64,000 nucleotides of DNA from Hoeflea_A sp965204935 (lineage in GTDB: Bacteria; Pseudomonadota; Alphaproteobacteria; Rhizobiales; Rhizobiaceae), in the NCBI RefSeq assembly GCF_965204935.1, contig NZ_CBDBFO010000002.1; one strand, written 5' to 3'. A program made the translations under genes and the position numbers. Below are positions 33,511 through 42,160 of this stretch, piece by piece. A model generated the notes under the pieces. That model saw only the letters and a list, made by a program, of their open reading frames with translations, ran no database searches and was not told where the DNA came from. Position 1 is the stretch's first letter, and each line of letters starts with the position of its first letter.

Positions 33511-34095
33511 TTAAGCTGCTGCTTCCTGCGCCTCGCCCTCATTGGCGCCATCGTCGCCAGCTGCCTTGCCGCGTTTCGGACCCTTGTTGAGGTTGGTCTC
33601 GATCAGCCGCACGGCTTCCGTCTCGGAAAGCTTGTTGACCGCCGCGATCTCGCGCGCCATCCGGTCCAGTGCCGCCTCATAGAGCTGGCGCTCGGAATAG
33701 GACTGTTCCGGCTGGTTGTCTGCGCGGTAAAGGTCGCGAACGACCTCGGCGATGGAAATCAGGTCACCGGAATTGATTTTGGCATCATATTCCTGGGCCC
33801 TGCGGGACCACATGGTGCGCTTGATCCGCGCCCGTCCCTGCACGACTTTAAGCGAGCGCTCGACAAAATCCGTTTCGGCGAGCTTGCGCATGCCGATCGA
33901 GGACGCTTTGGCAACCGGAACCTTGAGCCGCATTTTGTCTTTGTCGAAATCGATAACAAAAAGCTCGAGCTTATGGCCGGCGACTTCCTGTTCTTCAATA
34001 GCTACAATCTGGCCGACACCGTGGGCCGGATAGACAATATACTCATTGGTCTTGAAACCCTGACGCTGAGAAGACTTTTTCTGCTGGGTTGTCAT
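33511..34095 (-). CDS. carD: CarD/CdnL-family RNA polymerase-binding regulator
   Basis: The 194-residue protein has an N-terminal RNA-polymerase interaction domain (about 17-75; GFKTNEYIVYPAHGVGQIVAIEEQEV) and a helical DNA-binding domain (about 80-165; ERSLKVVQGRARIKRTMWSRRAQEY). The last 25 residues are an Ala/Glu-rich tail. CarD proteins stabilise open promoter complexes, notably at rRNA promoters. ATG 34095 fits the family start. Downstream is a strong terminator, and upstream is a 417-bp gap, so it is probably a single-gene unit with its own promoter. Confidence 0.94.
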   Translation of the reverse strand: MTTQQKKSSQRQGFKTNEYIVYPAHGVGQIVAIEEQEVAGHKLELFVIDFDKDKMRLKVPVAKASSIGMRKLAETDFVERSLKVVQGRARIKRTMWSRRAQEYDAKINSGDLISIAEVVRDLYRADNQPEQSYSERQLYEAALDRMAREIAAVNKLSETEAVRLIETNLNKGPKRGKAAGDDGANEGEAQEAAA

Positions 34096-34512
34096 ACGTT
34101 TTTTGTACTCCCTATTACAGTCCCGGAGACCGCCGGGTTGGGTACTATTGGACTGACGTCAAGGTCGAACCGGTATCCGCGGTCCGTCCACCCGATCGAT
34201 CGGGGCTGATTGCACACGTGGACAATCAACATCCGTCCGTAACTGACAGCCGGGCAAACGGGCTGCTGTCAAAGGAACTTCGGTTCGCGGGGATGTTTTT
34301 CTTCCGTGATTGTGGCAATCCCGACAGGTTCATCGAACCTGCCCATGGTCAGTTCTATATAAGTACCACAAAAAACAGCGCGAATCAATAATTTGCCGCA
34401 GTTGCACACTGTTGCGGCAAGTACCAATCACAATATTGGTTAATTCATAAACATTTTCAAGGGAACCCCATTTGCGCCGGCCCGAACCGCGCATCAGGGA
34501 CCCGGAATCGCC
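34096..34512. other. Intergenic region between fdxA and carD
   Basis: About 417 bp without a convincing gene. It should contain the carD promoter. One hairpin is listed separately (34393-34420). The remainder shows no repeat or recognisable RNA motif. Confidence 0.5.
34393..34420 (-). terminator. Hairpin downstream of fdxA, possible terminator
   Basis: TTGCCGCA and TGCGGCAA form an 8-bp stem around a 12-base loop about 95 bp after the fdxA stop. On the minus strand it is followed by ATTATTG, a weak U-tract, so termination is uncertain. Confidence 0.45.
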
Positions 34513-34851
34513 TCAGTCGCCCTCGCCGGGCTCGGGTGAGAAATACTTCTCGAACTTGCCCTCCATACCCTCGTATTCCTCGGCATCGGCGGGCGGGTCC
34601 TTTTTCATCGTGATGTTCGGCCACTTCTCGGCGAATTCAGTGTTGATCTCGAGCCACTTCTCAAGCCCCGGCTCTGTATCCGGCTTGATCGCCTCGGCGG
34701 GGCATTCCGGTTCGCAAACCCCGCAATCGATGCATTCATCCGGGTGGATGACAAGCATGTTCTCGCCTTCGTAGAAACAGTCCACCGGACAGACTTCGAC
34801 ACAGTCCGTGTATTTGCATTTGATGCAATTGTCGTTGACGATGTATGTCAT
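34513..34851 (-). CDS. fdxA: Seven-iron ferredoxin, FdxA type
   Basis: The 112-residue protein begins MTYIVNDNCIKCKYTDCVEVCPVDCF, with CIKC-x4-C-x3-CP ligands, followed by CIDCGVCEPECP near residue 40, giving ligands for a 3Fe-4S and a 4Fe-4S cluster. The C-terminal acidic extension (about 60-112) is usual for FdxA. It is a small cytosolic electron carrier. ATG 34851 was chosen over an upstream ATG because the family start MTYIV is well known. The S4-domain gene lies upstream on the same strand with a gap of about 236 bp. Confidence 0.95.
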   Translation of the reverse strand: MTYIVNDNCIKCKYTDCVEVCPVDCFYEGENMLVIHPDECIDCGVCEPECPAEAIKPDTEPGLEKWLEINTEFAEKWPNITMKKDPPADAEEYEGMEGKFEKYFSPEPGEGD

Positions 34852-35087
34852 GGACGGCTCCGGTTCGCACTCCAGCATTTTTGATCAAACGTTCAGGTAG
34901 CGGCTTTGTTTTCCCTTGGCAAGGCTGCCTGCCATCAAGCGCCGGAAGTGTCGCGCACCGGCACGTTTCTTCGAGAAACCACGTTCTAATTTTTTAGCGA
35001 GCTTTGAACAATTTCCCGTCATCGGGCACGACGATCGCGAACGATCGTGCATCTGCAACAAATTGTCGCACCAAGACATTCCGGCTG

Positions 35088-35471
35088 CTACTCATCGACG
35101 GACTTCCACTTGTCCAGTTGCCGTCTCTCCCTTTTGGTCGGCCGGCCACTGCCGGTTTCACGGTAGGGGGCCAGGACGGCTATGCCCCTTTCGCGCGCCG
35201 CCGGCGGCGGGCTCATATCCTCGTAGAGGAGCCGTGCCTCCTCATAGGGTCCCCGCCGGCTTCCCGGTCGAAGCACTTTCAGCACCAGGACCTTTCGTTC
35301 GAGTGTGATGGTCAGGACGTCATCCGGCAGAACCATGGTGCTCGGCTGGTCGATCTTGTCGCCGTTCTTTCGCACCCGGCCCGCCTGTGCGAGTTTCGCT
35401 GCCAGGGATCGCGATTTGACGATCCTTGCGAAAAACAACCACTTGTCGATGCGCTGCCGGTCCTCGGCCAT
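35088..35471 (-). CDS. hslR: S4-domain RNA-binding protein, Hsp15/HslR-like
   Basis: The 127-residue protein has an N-terminal S4 domain (about 6-70; RIDKWLFFARIVKSRSLAAKLAQAGRVRKNG) and a basic tail with GRPTKRERRQLDKW, as in HslR. Hsp15 binds free 50S subunits carrying stalled nascent chains and helps recycle them. It lies 20 bp after the helicase gene on the same strand, so the two RNA-related genes probably form one operon. Confidence 0.88.
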   Translation of the reverse strand: MAEDRQRIDKWLFFARIVKSRSLAAKLAQAGRVRKNGDKIDQPSTMVLPDDVLTITLERKVLVLKVLRPGSRRGPYEEARLLYEDMSPPPAARERGIAVLAPYRETGSGRPTKRERRQLDKWKSVDE

Positions 35472-35491
35472 TGTTGCCTATGCCAGGAATG

Positions 35492-38400
35492 TCACTTGTT
35501 GAGCTGTTCCTTGAGGGCTGCCAGCTTGGCGAATGGCGAATCCGGATCGACGGGCTTGTCTTTGCGCGGCGGGCGCCCGGCGAATCCGCCATTCTTTCCG
35601 GATTTGTTGGCCTTGCCCTTGAACCCGCCCTTGCCTTTGTGGCCGTCGCGCTGATGGTTGCGGTTCTTGCCGCGCCCGGTGCCCTGCTTGTGTTGCGGCT
35701 GATGTCTGCCGCGTCCGCGGTTGCCGTCTGAGCGGCCAACCGGACGCCAAAGGAGAACCGGTTTCGGCGGCTCCGCCACCTCTTCGCCGTCAGTTTCGGT
35801 TGCGGCTGCCGCCGGTGTTTCGCTGGTTTCGCTGACCGCTGCCGTTTCTGCCGTCGACTCGACTTCAGCTGCTGCCTTCTCGTCTTCAGCTACTGTCTTC
35901 TCTTCTTCAGCTCCTGCCGGCTCGCTTTCCTGCTTGGCATCTGCGGCCTCACAGACATCCGGCTTGGACCGTTCGACGTCGACCTTGGTATCGTCTTCGG
36001 CTTTGGTCGTCTCCTCCGCCGTATCTTCCGCGGGTTTCGCCGTCTCCGCGTCTGTTTCCGTACCGTCTTGCTCGGCCTTTTCAGTGCTCTGAACGGCCTT
36101 GGCATCGAGCTCTGCAAAATGTGTTGCGACCTCCTCGGCGCTGGCCTCATCGGCGCGGTAGCCAAGACCCTTGAGGATTTCCTCGATATCGTCCGGTGTT
36201 GCCCCGAGTATCGACAGCATGGCGGGTGTCGTGACGAAGCGACGCCCGTCATAAGCACCATCGGGTCGTGCGCCGCTGTCCGGCTTCCATTGCAGCAGCG
36301 GCCGGATGATATCGGCCAGCCGTTCCAGTATGTCGATGCGCACCGCACGTTTGCCGAGGAAGCGGAAGCCCGCAAGCCGGTAGAACTCCCGGTCGAAGGA
36401 AGCATCGGTGACAATCGATGTGCGGCCCGCGGCCAGAGCGCCGGTGATTTCACCGTAGCCGGGCTTGTCGAAACCGTCGTGGCGCAGCGACCACAGCAGC
36501 GTGATCAGTTCGGCGGGTGCCGGTTTCAACAGAGCCGGCATGAACACATGGTAGGCGCCGAAGCGCACGCCATATCGGCGCAGCGAGCCGCGTGCATCCT
36601 GGTCGAGGGCCTTCACGTCGCCTGCAACGTCGCGACGAAACAAGATCCCGAAAGCCTCGACCAGCCGGAACGCCAGTCCCTTCGCAAGTCCCTCCAGGTC
36701 TTCTGCCGCCGCCAGGTCTTCGAGAGGCTTCAGGATCGAACTGATGTGGAACCCGACAAAGCGCTCGATACGGGCGTTAACGACGTCCCGAGCCTGCTGC
36801 GACAATTGCTCGTCGGCAAGCAGGACAATCCGCGGCTTGAGCGCCTCGTCGGTCTCCGTCAGTCGGGCGACGGGATCGCCCATCCAGCGCACGAAACCGT
36901 CTGATCCGAGTGCGAAATCGCTGTTGCCGGATGCATGCAGACGTGCGGCGCGTGCCTCGAACTCGAGCGCCAGTGACTTCTGCGCGGCGGCAAGCACAGC
37001 CTTCGCGTCGGGTCCCTCGGCACTTGCGTCCGGGGTGAAACGAAATCCGTTCAACTGCCCCACGTGATGTCCCTCGACAAAAACGTCGCCGTCAACACCA
37101 ATTTCAGCTTCAAGCATCGCGTTCTCTCTCAACCGCTTCATGAGCACTGATGTCCTGCGGTCAACGAAGCGTTTCGTCAACCTCTCATGCAACGCATCCG
37201 ACAGTCGATCCTCGATTTCTCGCGTCTTTTCTTGCCAGTGTGACGGATTCGCCAGCCATCCCGGCCTGTGTGACGCATAAGTCCACGTTCTTATTTGCGA
37301 TATTCGTGCCGAAAGTGTGTCGATCTCGCCATCCGTGCGGTCGGCCCGCCGCACCTGCTCGGCCACATAGTCCTCCCGTACCGAACCATGTTGCACGATG
37401 TCGCTGTAGATGGTTGCGATCAGGTCGGCATGCTGGGCCGGTGTGATCTTGCGATAGTCCGGCAGCGCACAGACATCCCAAAGCCGCTCGACAGCCTCGC
37501 GCCCCTGGGCCAGCGCGGCAATGTCCGCATCGCGTGCCAGGTGGTCGAGCGACTGGCGATCCACCGCCGGCAGCGCCCGGCTCAGTCCGGCAACGCTCGG
37601 CGCTTCGTCAAGGCTGTCGCACAGCGACTGCACGGAGCTGAAGTCCAGCGCCTTGCTGCGCCATTGCAAAACCTTCAGCGGCTCGAACTCATGCCCCTCC
37701 ACACGCTCGACAAGATCGTCGGCGAACGGGTCCACGCGGCCTGTCACGCCAAAGGTTCCGTCATGCATATGGCGCCCGGCGCGGCCGGCAATCTGCCCGA
37801 CCTCGGCCGCATTCAGGGCGCGGTACTGGTACCCGTCGAACTTGCGGTCCTGTGCGAAAGCGACATGGTCGACATCGAGGTTGAGGCCCATGCCGATGGC
37901 GTCGGTCGCGACCAGATATTCGACATCGCCGGCCTGGTAGAGCGCCACCTGGGCGTTGCGTGTACGCGGGCTCAGAGCCCCAAGCACCACGGCCGCACCG
38001 CCGCGCTGGCGGCGGATGAGCTCGGCGATGGCATAGACCTCGTCGGCGGAGAACGCCACGATCGCCGAGCGTCGCGGCAACCGCGTGATTTTCTTGGCGC
38101 CGGCATAGGCGAGATGCGACAGGCGCGGCCGAGAGACAACGGTCACGCCCGGCAGCATCTTTTCAAGGATGCTGCGAATGGTGGCGGCTCCAAGGAGCAG
38201 CGTTTCCTCGCGGCCCCGCAGGTGGAGAATGCGATCGGTAAAGACGTGCCCGCGCTCCAGATCACCTGCCAGCTGTACTTCGTCGATGGCGACGAATTCG
38301 GCGTCGGTCTCCTTCGGCATCGCCTCAACGGTGCACACCGTGTAACGCGCATCCTTGGGGCCGACTTTCTCTTCGCCCGTAATCAGGGCGACATTCGCCG

Positions 38401-38602
38401 ATCCGGCCTTGACGCAGATGCGCTCATAGACCTCACGCGCAAGGAGCCGCAGGGGAAGGCCAATGACCCCGCTCTTGTGCGCCACCATGCGTTCGATCGC
38501 ATAGTGCGTTTTTCCGGTGTTGGTCGGACCCAGCACGGCTGTCACGCCGCGACCGCTGAGGACCAATGGCTGGTTCGGTGAGGAAGAGTTCTGGCGCATC
38601 AA
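35492..38602 (-). CDS. Large Suv3-like superfamily 2 RNA/DNA helicase with acidic and basic C-terminal tail
   Basis: The 1036-residue protein has a helicase core in the first 400 residues: Walker A GPTNTGKTH (about 26-34), the DEVQ form of motif II (AIDEVQLAG) and motif VI QIAGRAGRH. This resembles mitochondrial Suv3 and bacterial COG4581-like helicases. Residues about 830-960 are very rich in Glu, Ala and Thr, and the last 80 are Lys/Arg/Gly-rich with GNRGRGRHQPQHKQ, suggesting an RNA-binding tail. It is likely involved in RNA turnover or ribosome biogenesis. The first ATG pair is at 38602/38599. The upstream region has unusual cell-cycle-type sites. Confidence 0.88.
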   Translation of the reverse strand: MMRQNSSSPNQPLVLSGRGVTAVLGPTNTGKTHYAIERMVAHKSGVIGLPLRLLAREVYERICVKAGSANVALITGEEKVGPKDARYTVCTVEAMPKETDAEFVAIDEVQLAGDLERGHVFTDRILHLRGREETLLLGAATIRSILEKMLPGVTVVSRPRLSHLAYAGAKKITRLPRRSAIVAFSADEVYAIAELIRRQRGGAAVVLGALSPRTRNAQVALYQAGDVEYLVATDAIGMGLNLDVDHVAFAQDRKFDGYQYRALNAAEVGQIAGRAGRHMHDGTFGVTGRVDPFADDLVERVEGHEFEPLKVLQWRSKALDFSSVQSLCDSLDEAPSVAGLSRALPAVDRQSLDHLARDADIAALAQGREAVERLWDVCALPDYRKITPAQHADLIATIYSDIVQHGSVREDYVAEQVRRADRTDGEIDTLSARISQIRTWTYASHRPGWLANPSHWQEKTREIEDRLSDALHERLTKRFVDRRTSVLMKRLRENAMLEAEIGVDGDVFVEGHHVGQLNGFRFTPDASAEGPDAKAVLAAAQKSLALEFEARAARLHASGNSDFALGSDGFVRWMGDPVARLTETDEALKPRIVLLADEQLSQQARDVVNARIERFVGFHISSILKPLEDLAAAEDLEGLAKGLAFRLVEAFGILFRRDVAGDVKALDQDARGSLRRYGVRFGAYHVFMPALLKPAPAELITLLWSLRHDGFDKPGYGEITGALAAGRTSIVTDASFDREFYRLAGFRFLGKRAVRIDILERLADIIRPLLQWKPDSGARPDGAYDGRRFVTTPAMLSILGATPDDIEEILKGLGYRADEASAEEVATHFAELDAKAVQSTEKAEQDGTETDAETAKPAEDTAEETTKAEDDTKVDVERSKPDVCEAADAKQESEPAGAEEEKTVAEDEKAAAEVESTAETAAVSETSETPAAAATETDGEEVAEPPKPVLLWRPVGRSDGNRGRGRHQPQHKQGTGRGKNRNHQRDGHKGKGGFKGKANKSGKNGGFAGRPPRKDKPVDPDSPFAKLAALKEQLNK

Positions 38603-38699
38603 TTGGGGAATATCTCAGGATAGGATGGTGCTCTCATAACACGACAGATGGTGCTGAACACTGCAATTTTCATGGCCGGTGTTAAGATTCGGAACAGGG

Positions 38700-38728
38700 G
38701 CGGAACGAAACGGCGACGAATCACTGAC
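38700..38728. repeat. Dispersed direct repeat, copy A
   Basis: A 29-bp block beginning GCGGAACGAAACGGCGACGA is repeated at 38984-39012 with two mismatches. Similarity continues outward: both copies have GTTTGTTC 15 bp after the block and GATTCG 7-8 bp before it. Confidence 0.8.
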
Positions 38729-38892
38729 TCAAGCCGATTCAGGGTTTGTTCACGGCAAAATGTTCCGCCTTGTGACCGGCAAAGCACAATATGCTGAATC
38801 GGACCGGGCCGGGGCCAATGCCTTTGCGCGCAAAAATCGGGCAAAAGGTTAACGTGGAACGAATACGCAATCTGGCATCGGGTGTGTCATGG

Positions 38893-38907
38893 TTAAGCGC
38901 CGGTTAA
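38893..38907. promoter_or_regulatory. Candidate CtrA-binding site 1
   Basis: TTAAGCGCCGGTTAA matches the full TTAA-N7-TTAA consensus of the alphaproteobacterial cell-cycle regulator CtrA. Binding is inferred. Confidence 0.6.
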
Positions 38908-38920
38908 CACGTCAAATATT

Positions 38921-38935
38921 TTAACAGCCGGTTAA
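38921..38935. promoter_or_regulatory. Candidate CtrA-binding site 2
   Basis: TTAACAGCCGGTTAA is a second perfect TTAA-N7-TTAA match, 13 bp after the first site. Two full sites this close are unlikely by chance in GC-rich DNA. Confidence 0.62.
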
Positions 38936-38983
38936 TCGACCGATCGTGAAATATCGGCGTTTCCGTTAGGGATTCGACCAAAA

Positions 38984-39012
38984 GCGGAACGAATCGGCGA
39001 CGAATCGCTGAC
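38984..39012. repeat. Dispersed direct repeat, copy B
   Basis: Second copy of the 29-bp block at 38700-38728, 284 bp away in the same orientation, differing at two positions. One change creates an additional GANTC site in this copy. Confidence 0.8.
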
Positions 39013-39190
39013 CGGAGCGTGTTTCTGGTTTGTTCCCACAACATGTGGATCGAAAATCGGCGGGCGCCACAAATTTTCCGGCAAATCCGGCGCTCTTAGG
39101 CAGGCATCACCGCGCATTTCGTTAACAAACAGGCCGGGTCTCGTTTGGTGGGTCCCGGTGCGCCACGCCGGAATCGCAAAAAAACGAATC

Positions 39191-39217
39191 AAAAAAGACG
39201 GCGCCCGCCAGGCGCCG
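39191..39217 (-). terminator. Rho-independent terminator of phbB
   Basis: On the minus strand a 7-bp GC stem (CGGCGCC ... GGCGCCG, 39199-39217) is followed by CTTTTTT just after the phbB stop. Confidence 0.85.
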
Positions 39218-39241
39218 CCTCAAAACGTCATATCGGATTTT

Positions 39242-39967
39242 TCAGACGAAGTACTGGCCGCCATTTGCCGAAATGGTCGATCCGGTAATAAAGCCGGCAT
39301 CGTCCGACGCCAGGAAGACGACGCAGCGCGCGATCTCCTCCGGCTCGCCCAGCCGGCCGACCGGAATGAGCGGCAGGATGCGTTCGTTGAGCACCTTTTC
39401 AGGCACGGCGCGGACCATCTCCGTCCCGATATATCCGGGACAGATCGCATTGACCGTGATGCCCTTTGCGGCACCTTCCTGCGCAAGGGACTTGGTGAAG
39501 CCGAGATCGCCGGCCTTCGCGGCGGAATAGTTCGCCTGCCCCATCTGCCCTTTCTGGCCGTTGATCGAGGATATGTTGATCACCCGACCGAAGCCGCGGT
39601 CGCGCATGCCCGGCCAGATCGGGTGGGTCATGTTGAACAGGCCGGTCAGGTTCGTGTTGATCACATCGTTCCAGTTTTCCGGCGTCATCTTGTGGAACAT
39701 CGTGTCCCGGGTGATGCCGGCATTGTTGACCAGCACCTCGACCGGTCCGAGATCGGCCTCAACCTTGGCGATGCCGTCGACGCAGGACTGGTAGTCCGAG
39801 ACATCCCACTTGTAGACCGGAATTCCGGTTTCCGCCTTGAAGGCGTTGGCCTTCTCGTCGTTGCCGGCATAGTTGGCGGCCACCGAATATCCGGCGTCCC
39901 TCAGACCGACCGAGATCGCAGCGCCTATGCCGCGGGTTCCGCCGGTTACGATTGCGACTTTACTCAT
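39242..39967 (-). CDS. phbB: Acetoacetyl-CoA reductase
   Basis: The 241-residue protein is a short-chain dehydrogenase with TGGTRGIGAAIS (about 8-19) for NADPH binding and the catalytic Ser-Tyr-Lys set in NISSINGQKGQMGQANYSAAKAG (about 135-157). The GQ-rich stretch after the Ser is specific to PhbB/PhaB enzymes. It reduces acetoacetyl-CoA to (R)-3-hydroxybutyryl-CoA for polyhydroxybutyrate. It follows phbA by 55 bp on the same strand and ends in a strong terminator. Confidence 0.95.
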   Translation of the reverse strand: MSKVAIVTGGTRGIGAAISVGLRDAGYSVAANYAGNDEKANAFKAETGIPVYKWDVSDYQSCVDGIAKVEADLGPVEVLVNNAGITRDTMFHKMTPENWNDVINTNLTGLFNMTHPIWPGMRDRGFGRVINISSINGQKGQMGQANYSAAKAGDLGFTKSLAQEGAAKGITVNAICPGYIGTEMVRAVPEKVLNERILPLIPVGRLGEPEEIARCVVFLASDDAGFITGSTISANGGQYFV

Positions 39968-40022
39968 GACATCTCCCCCGATGCTTGGCGGCGGCCTCCC
40001 GGACGCCGTTTGTTGAATTCAC

Positions 40023-41204
40023 TCAAGGCCGTTCGACACACATGGCAACGCCCATGCCGCCGCCGATGCACAATGTGGCAAGACCCTTCTTGACGCCGCG
40101 ACGCTGCATCTCGAAGAGCAACGTGTTCAGCACGCGCGCACCGGATGCACCGATCGGGTGACCGATGGCGATGGCACCGCCATTCACATTAACGATTTCC
40201 GAATCCCAGCCGAGATCCTTGTTGACCGCGCAGGCCTGTGCCGCGAAGGCCTCGTTCGCCTCGACGAGCTCGAGATCGGAGACCGACCAGCCGGCTTTCT
40301 CGAGTGCCTTCTTCGATGCCGGGATCGGTCCGGTGCCCATGATTTGCGGATCGACGCCGGCGGTCGCCCAGGAGACGATCTTCGCCATCGGTGTGACACC
40401 GCGCTTGTTCGCTTCCTCCTCGCTCATCAGAACGACGGCGGCAGCGCCGTCATTGATGCCGGATGCATTGCCCGCAGTCACGGTGCCTTCCTTGGAGAAG
40501 GCGGGGCGAAGCTTGGCCATCTGTTCCATCGATGCCCCGTGGCGGATATATTCGTCATCCTCGACGACAATGTCGCCCTTGCGCGTCTTGACCGTGAAGG
40601 GAACGATCTCGTCCTTGAACCGGCCCGCCTTTTGCGCGGCCTCGGCCTTGTTCTGCGACGCGACCGCAAAACTGTCCTGATCTTCCCGCGTGAGCTGCCA
40701 GCGCTCGGCGACATTTTCAGCCGTGTTGCCCATGTGGTAGCCGTAGAAGGCGTCGGTCAGACCGTCCTTGATCATCGTGTCGATCATTTTCAGGTCGCCC
40801 ATTTTCTGGCCGGCGCGAAGGTTCGCGCAGTGCGGCGCCATCGACATGGATTCCTGCCCGCCGGCAACGATGATCGACGCATCGCCCGTGACGATCTGCT
40901 GCATGCCGACCGCGACGGCGCGCAGGCCCGAACCGCAAAGCTGGTTGAGACCCCAGGCTGTCGCTTCGGCAGGAATGCCGGCCGCCATTGCCGCCTGACG
41001 CGCCGGGTTCTGTCCCTCGCCCGCCTGCAGGATCTGCCCCATGATCACCTCATCGACATCGGTCGGATCGACACCGGCCCGCTCGAGCGCACCGGTGATG
41101 GCCGTCGCGCCAAGCTCATGCGCAGGCACATTGGCAAATGCCCCATTGAAGGAACCAACGGCCGTGCGGGCCGCGCTGGCGATAACGATTGGTGAATTGG
41201 TCAT
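40023..41204 (-). CDS. phbA: Acetyl-CoA acetyltransferase (beta-ketothiolase)
   Basis: The 393-residue thiolase has the nucleophilic Cys in LNQLCGSGLRAVAVG (about residue 89), the His in VNGGAIAIGHPIGASGARVL (about 349) and the second Cys in LATLCIGGGMGVAMCVE (about 379). It condenses two acetyl-CoA to acetoacetyl-CoA, the first step to polyhydroxybutyrate. It is the first gene of phbA-phbB and is divergent from phaR, the regulator gene of this pathway. Confidence 0.95.
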   Translation of the reverse strand: MTNSPIVIASAARTAVGSFNGAFANVPAHELGATAITGALERAGVDPTDVDEVIMGQILQAGEGQNPARQAAMAAGIPAEATAWGLNQLCGSGLRAVAVGMQQIVTGDASIIVAGGQESMSMAPHCANLRAGQKMGDLKMIDTMIKDGLTDAFYGYHMGNTAENVAERWQLTREDQDSFAVASQNKAEAAQKAGRFKDEIVPFTVKTRKGDIVVEDDEYIRHGASMEQMAKLRPAFSKEGTVTAGNASGINDGAAAVVLMSEEEANKRGVTPMAKIVSWATAGVDPQIMGTGPIPASKKALEKAGWSVSDLELVEANEAFAAQACAVNKDLGWDSEIVNVNGGAIAIGHPIGASGARVLNTLLFEMQRRGVKKGLATLCIGGGMGVAMCVERP

Positions 41205-41547
41205 TGCTCTTCCCTGAAGGTTGGATGTGATCCGGGATCGTGTCGTGCATGAAATTGAAGCAGGTTGCAGCGGAAGTCAAACGCACCTGCAGCATAACCG
41301 AAGTTCCTTGTCCTGCGCCGCTCCCGCCGCCTCGCAGAGCCGCGCTCGCCGCATTGCACAAAGCGTTTGAAATAATGCTATACTTTTTCCTGCACTCATG
41401 ATCATGTTGTGGCGCGTACCGGATTTTACACGCTTTTTTTGACGTCGGCTCCGGGGCAAAAAGTATAATGCTTCCCGTCAGGAACCTGTAAGCGCCGGGT
41501 TCCAAAGGGGCGACAACACGGCACAAGCCGGCAGGGAGGTAGCATGC
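41205..41547. promoter_or_regulatory. Divergent phbA/phaR promoter region
   Basis: This 343-bp region separates divergent phbA and phaR. TATACTTTTT (41379-41388) recurs as its reverse complement AAAAAGTATA (41458-41467), 69 bp apart; both arms lie next to TGC-containing text. The arms could be promoter elements or PhaR targets. No coding frame or RNA motif was recognised. Confidence 0.5.
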
Positions 41548-42138
41548 ATGGCTAAGGCTGATGGGCAGATCGTCATCAAGAAATACGCCAATCGTCGGCT
41601 CTACAATACCGGCACCAGCACATATGTGACGCTCGATGATCTGGCGGTGATGGTCAAAAACGGCGACGATTTTGTCGTTCTCGATGCCAAGTCCGGCGAC
41701 GACATCACACACTCCGTGCTCACACAGATTATCTTCGAGCAGGAATCCAAGACCGGCAACACGCTGCTTCCGGTGTCCTTCCTGCGCCAGCTGATTTCCT
41801 ATTACGGGGATCAGATGCAGATGCTGCTCCCGAGCTATCTGGAACATTCGATGAGCGCGTTCACCGCGCAGCAGGACCAGATGCGCGAGCAGATCACCAA
41901 GGCGTTCGGCGAAACGCCCATGGCCCGCAACATGCAGATGCCGATGCAGATGATGGAAGAGCAGGTGCGCCGCAACACGGAGATCTTCCAGCAGGCCATG
42001 AAGATGTTCTCGCCCTTTGCCGCGACGGACAGCAAGCCCTCTGAGGATGAGAAGCCGAAGGCCGAAAGCAAGGACCTCAAGGAACTGAAGGATCAGCTGC
42101 GCGCGCTGCAGGACAAGCTCGACTCCATGGATGGCTGA
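41548..42138 (+). CDS. phaR: Polyhydroxyalkanoate synthesis repressor
   Basis: The 196-residue protein starts with the PHB/PHA accumulation regulator DNA-binding domain (about 8-70; IVIKKYANRRLYNTGTSTYVTLDDLAVMVKNG) and continues with the PhaR/PHB accumulation repeat region (LTQIIFEQESK...LLPVSFLRQLISYYG). The C-terminal 60 residues are a charged coiled coil. PhaR represses phasin and PHB genes until PHB granules titrate it. The ATG at 41548 follows AGGGAGG. It is divergent from phbAB, so feedback control of the pathway is likely. Confidence 0.94.
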   Translation: MAKADGQIVIKKYANRRLYNTGTSTYVTLDDLAVMVKNGDDFVVLDAKSGDDITHSVLTQIIFEQESKTGNTLLPVSFLRQLISYYGDQMQMLLPSYLEHSMSAFTAQQDQMREQITKAFGETPMARNMQMPMQMMEEQVRRNTEIFQQAMKMFSPFAATDSKPSEDEKPKAESKDLKELKDQLRALQDKLDSMDG

Positions 42139-42160
42139 CACCAGGAAACGCGAGAGGTGT

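Larger units (their letters stand above)
38603..39190. other. Intergenic region rich in GANTC and CtrA-type sites, with a duplicated block
   Basis: About 590 bp between the phbB terminator and the helicase start hold no convincing gene. It contains ten GANTC sites (38686, 38718, 38726, 38736, 38796, 38971, 38991, 39002, 39171, 39186), two perfect TTAA-N7-TTAA motifs and a duplicated block, listed separately. It probably carries the helicase promoter and may have a further cell-cycle-related role. Confidence 0.6.
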
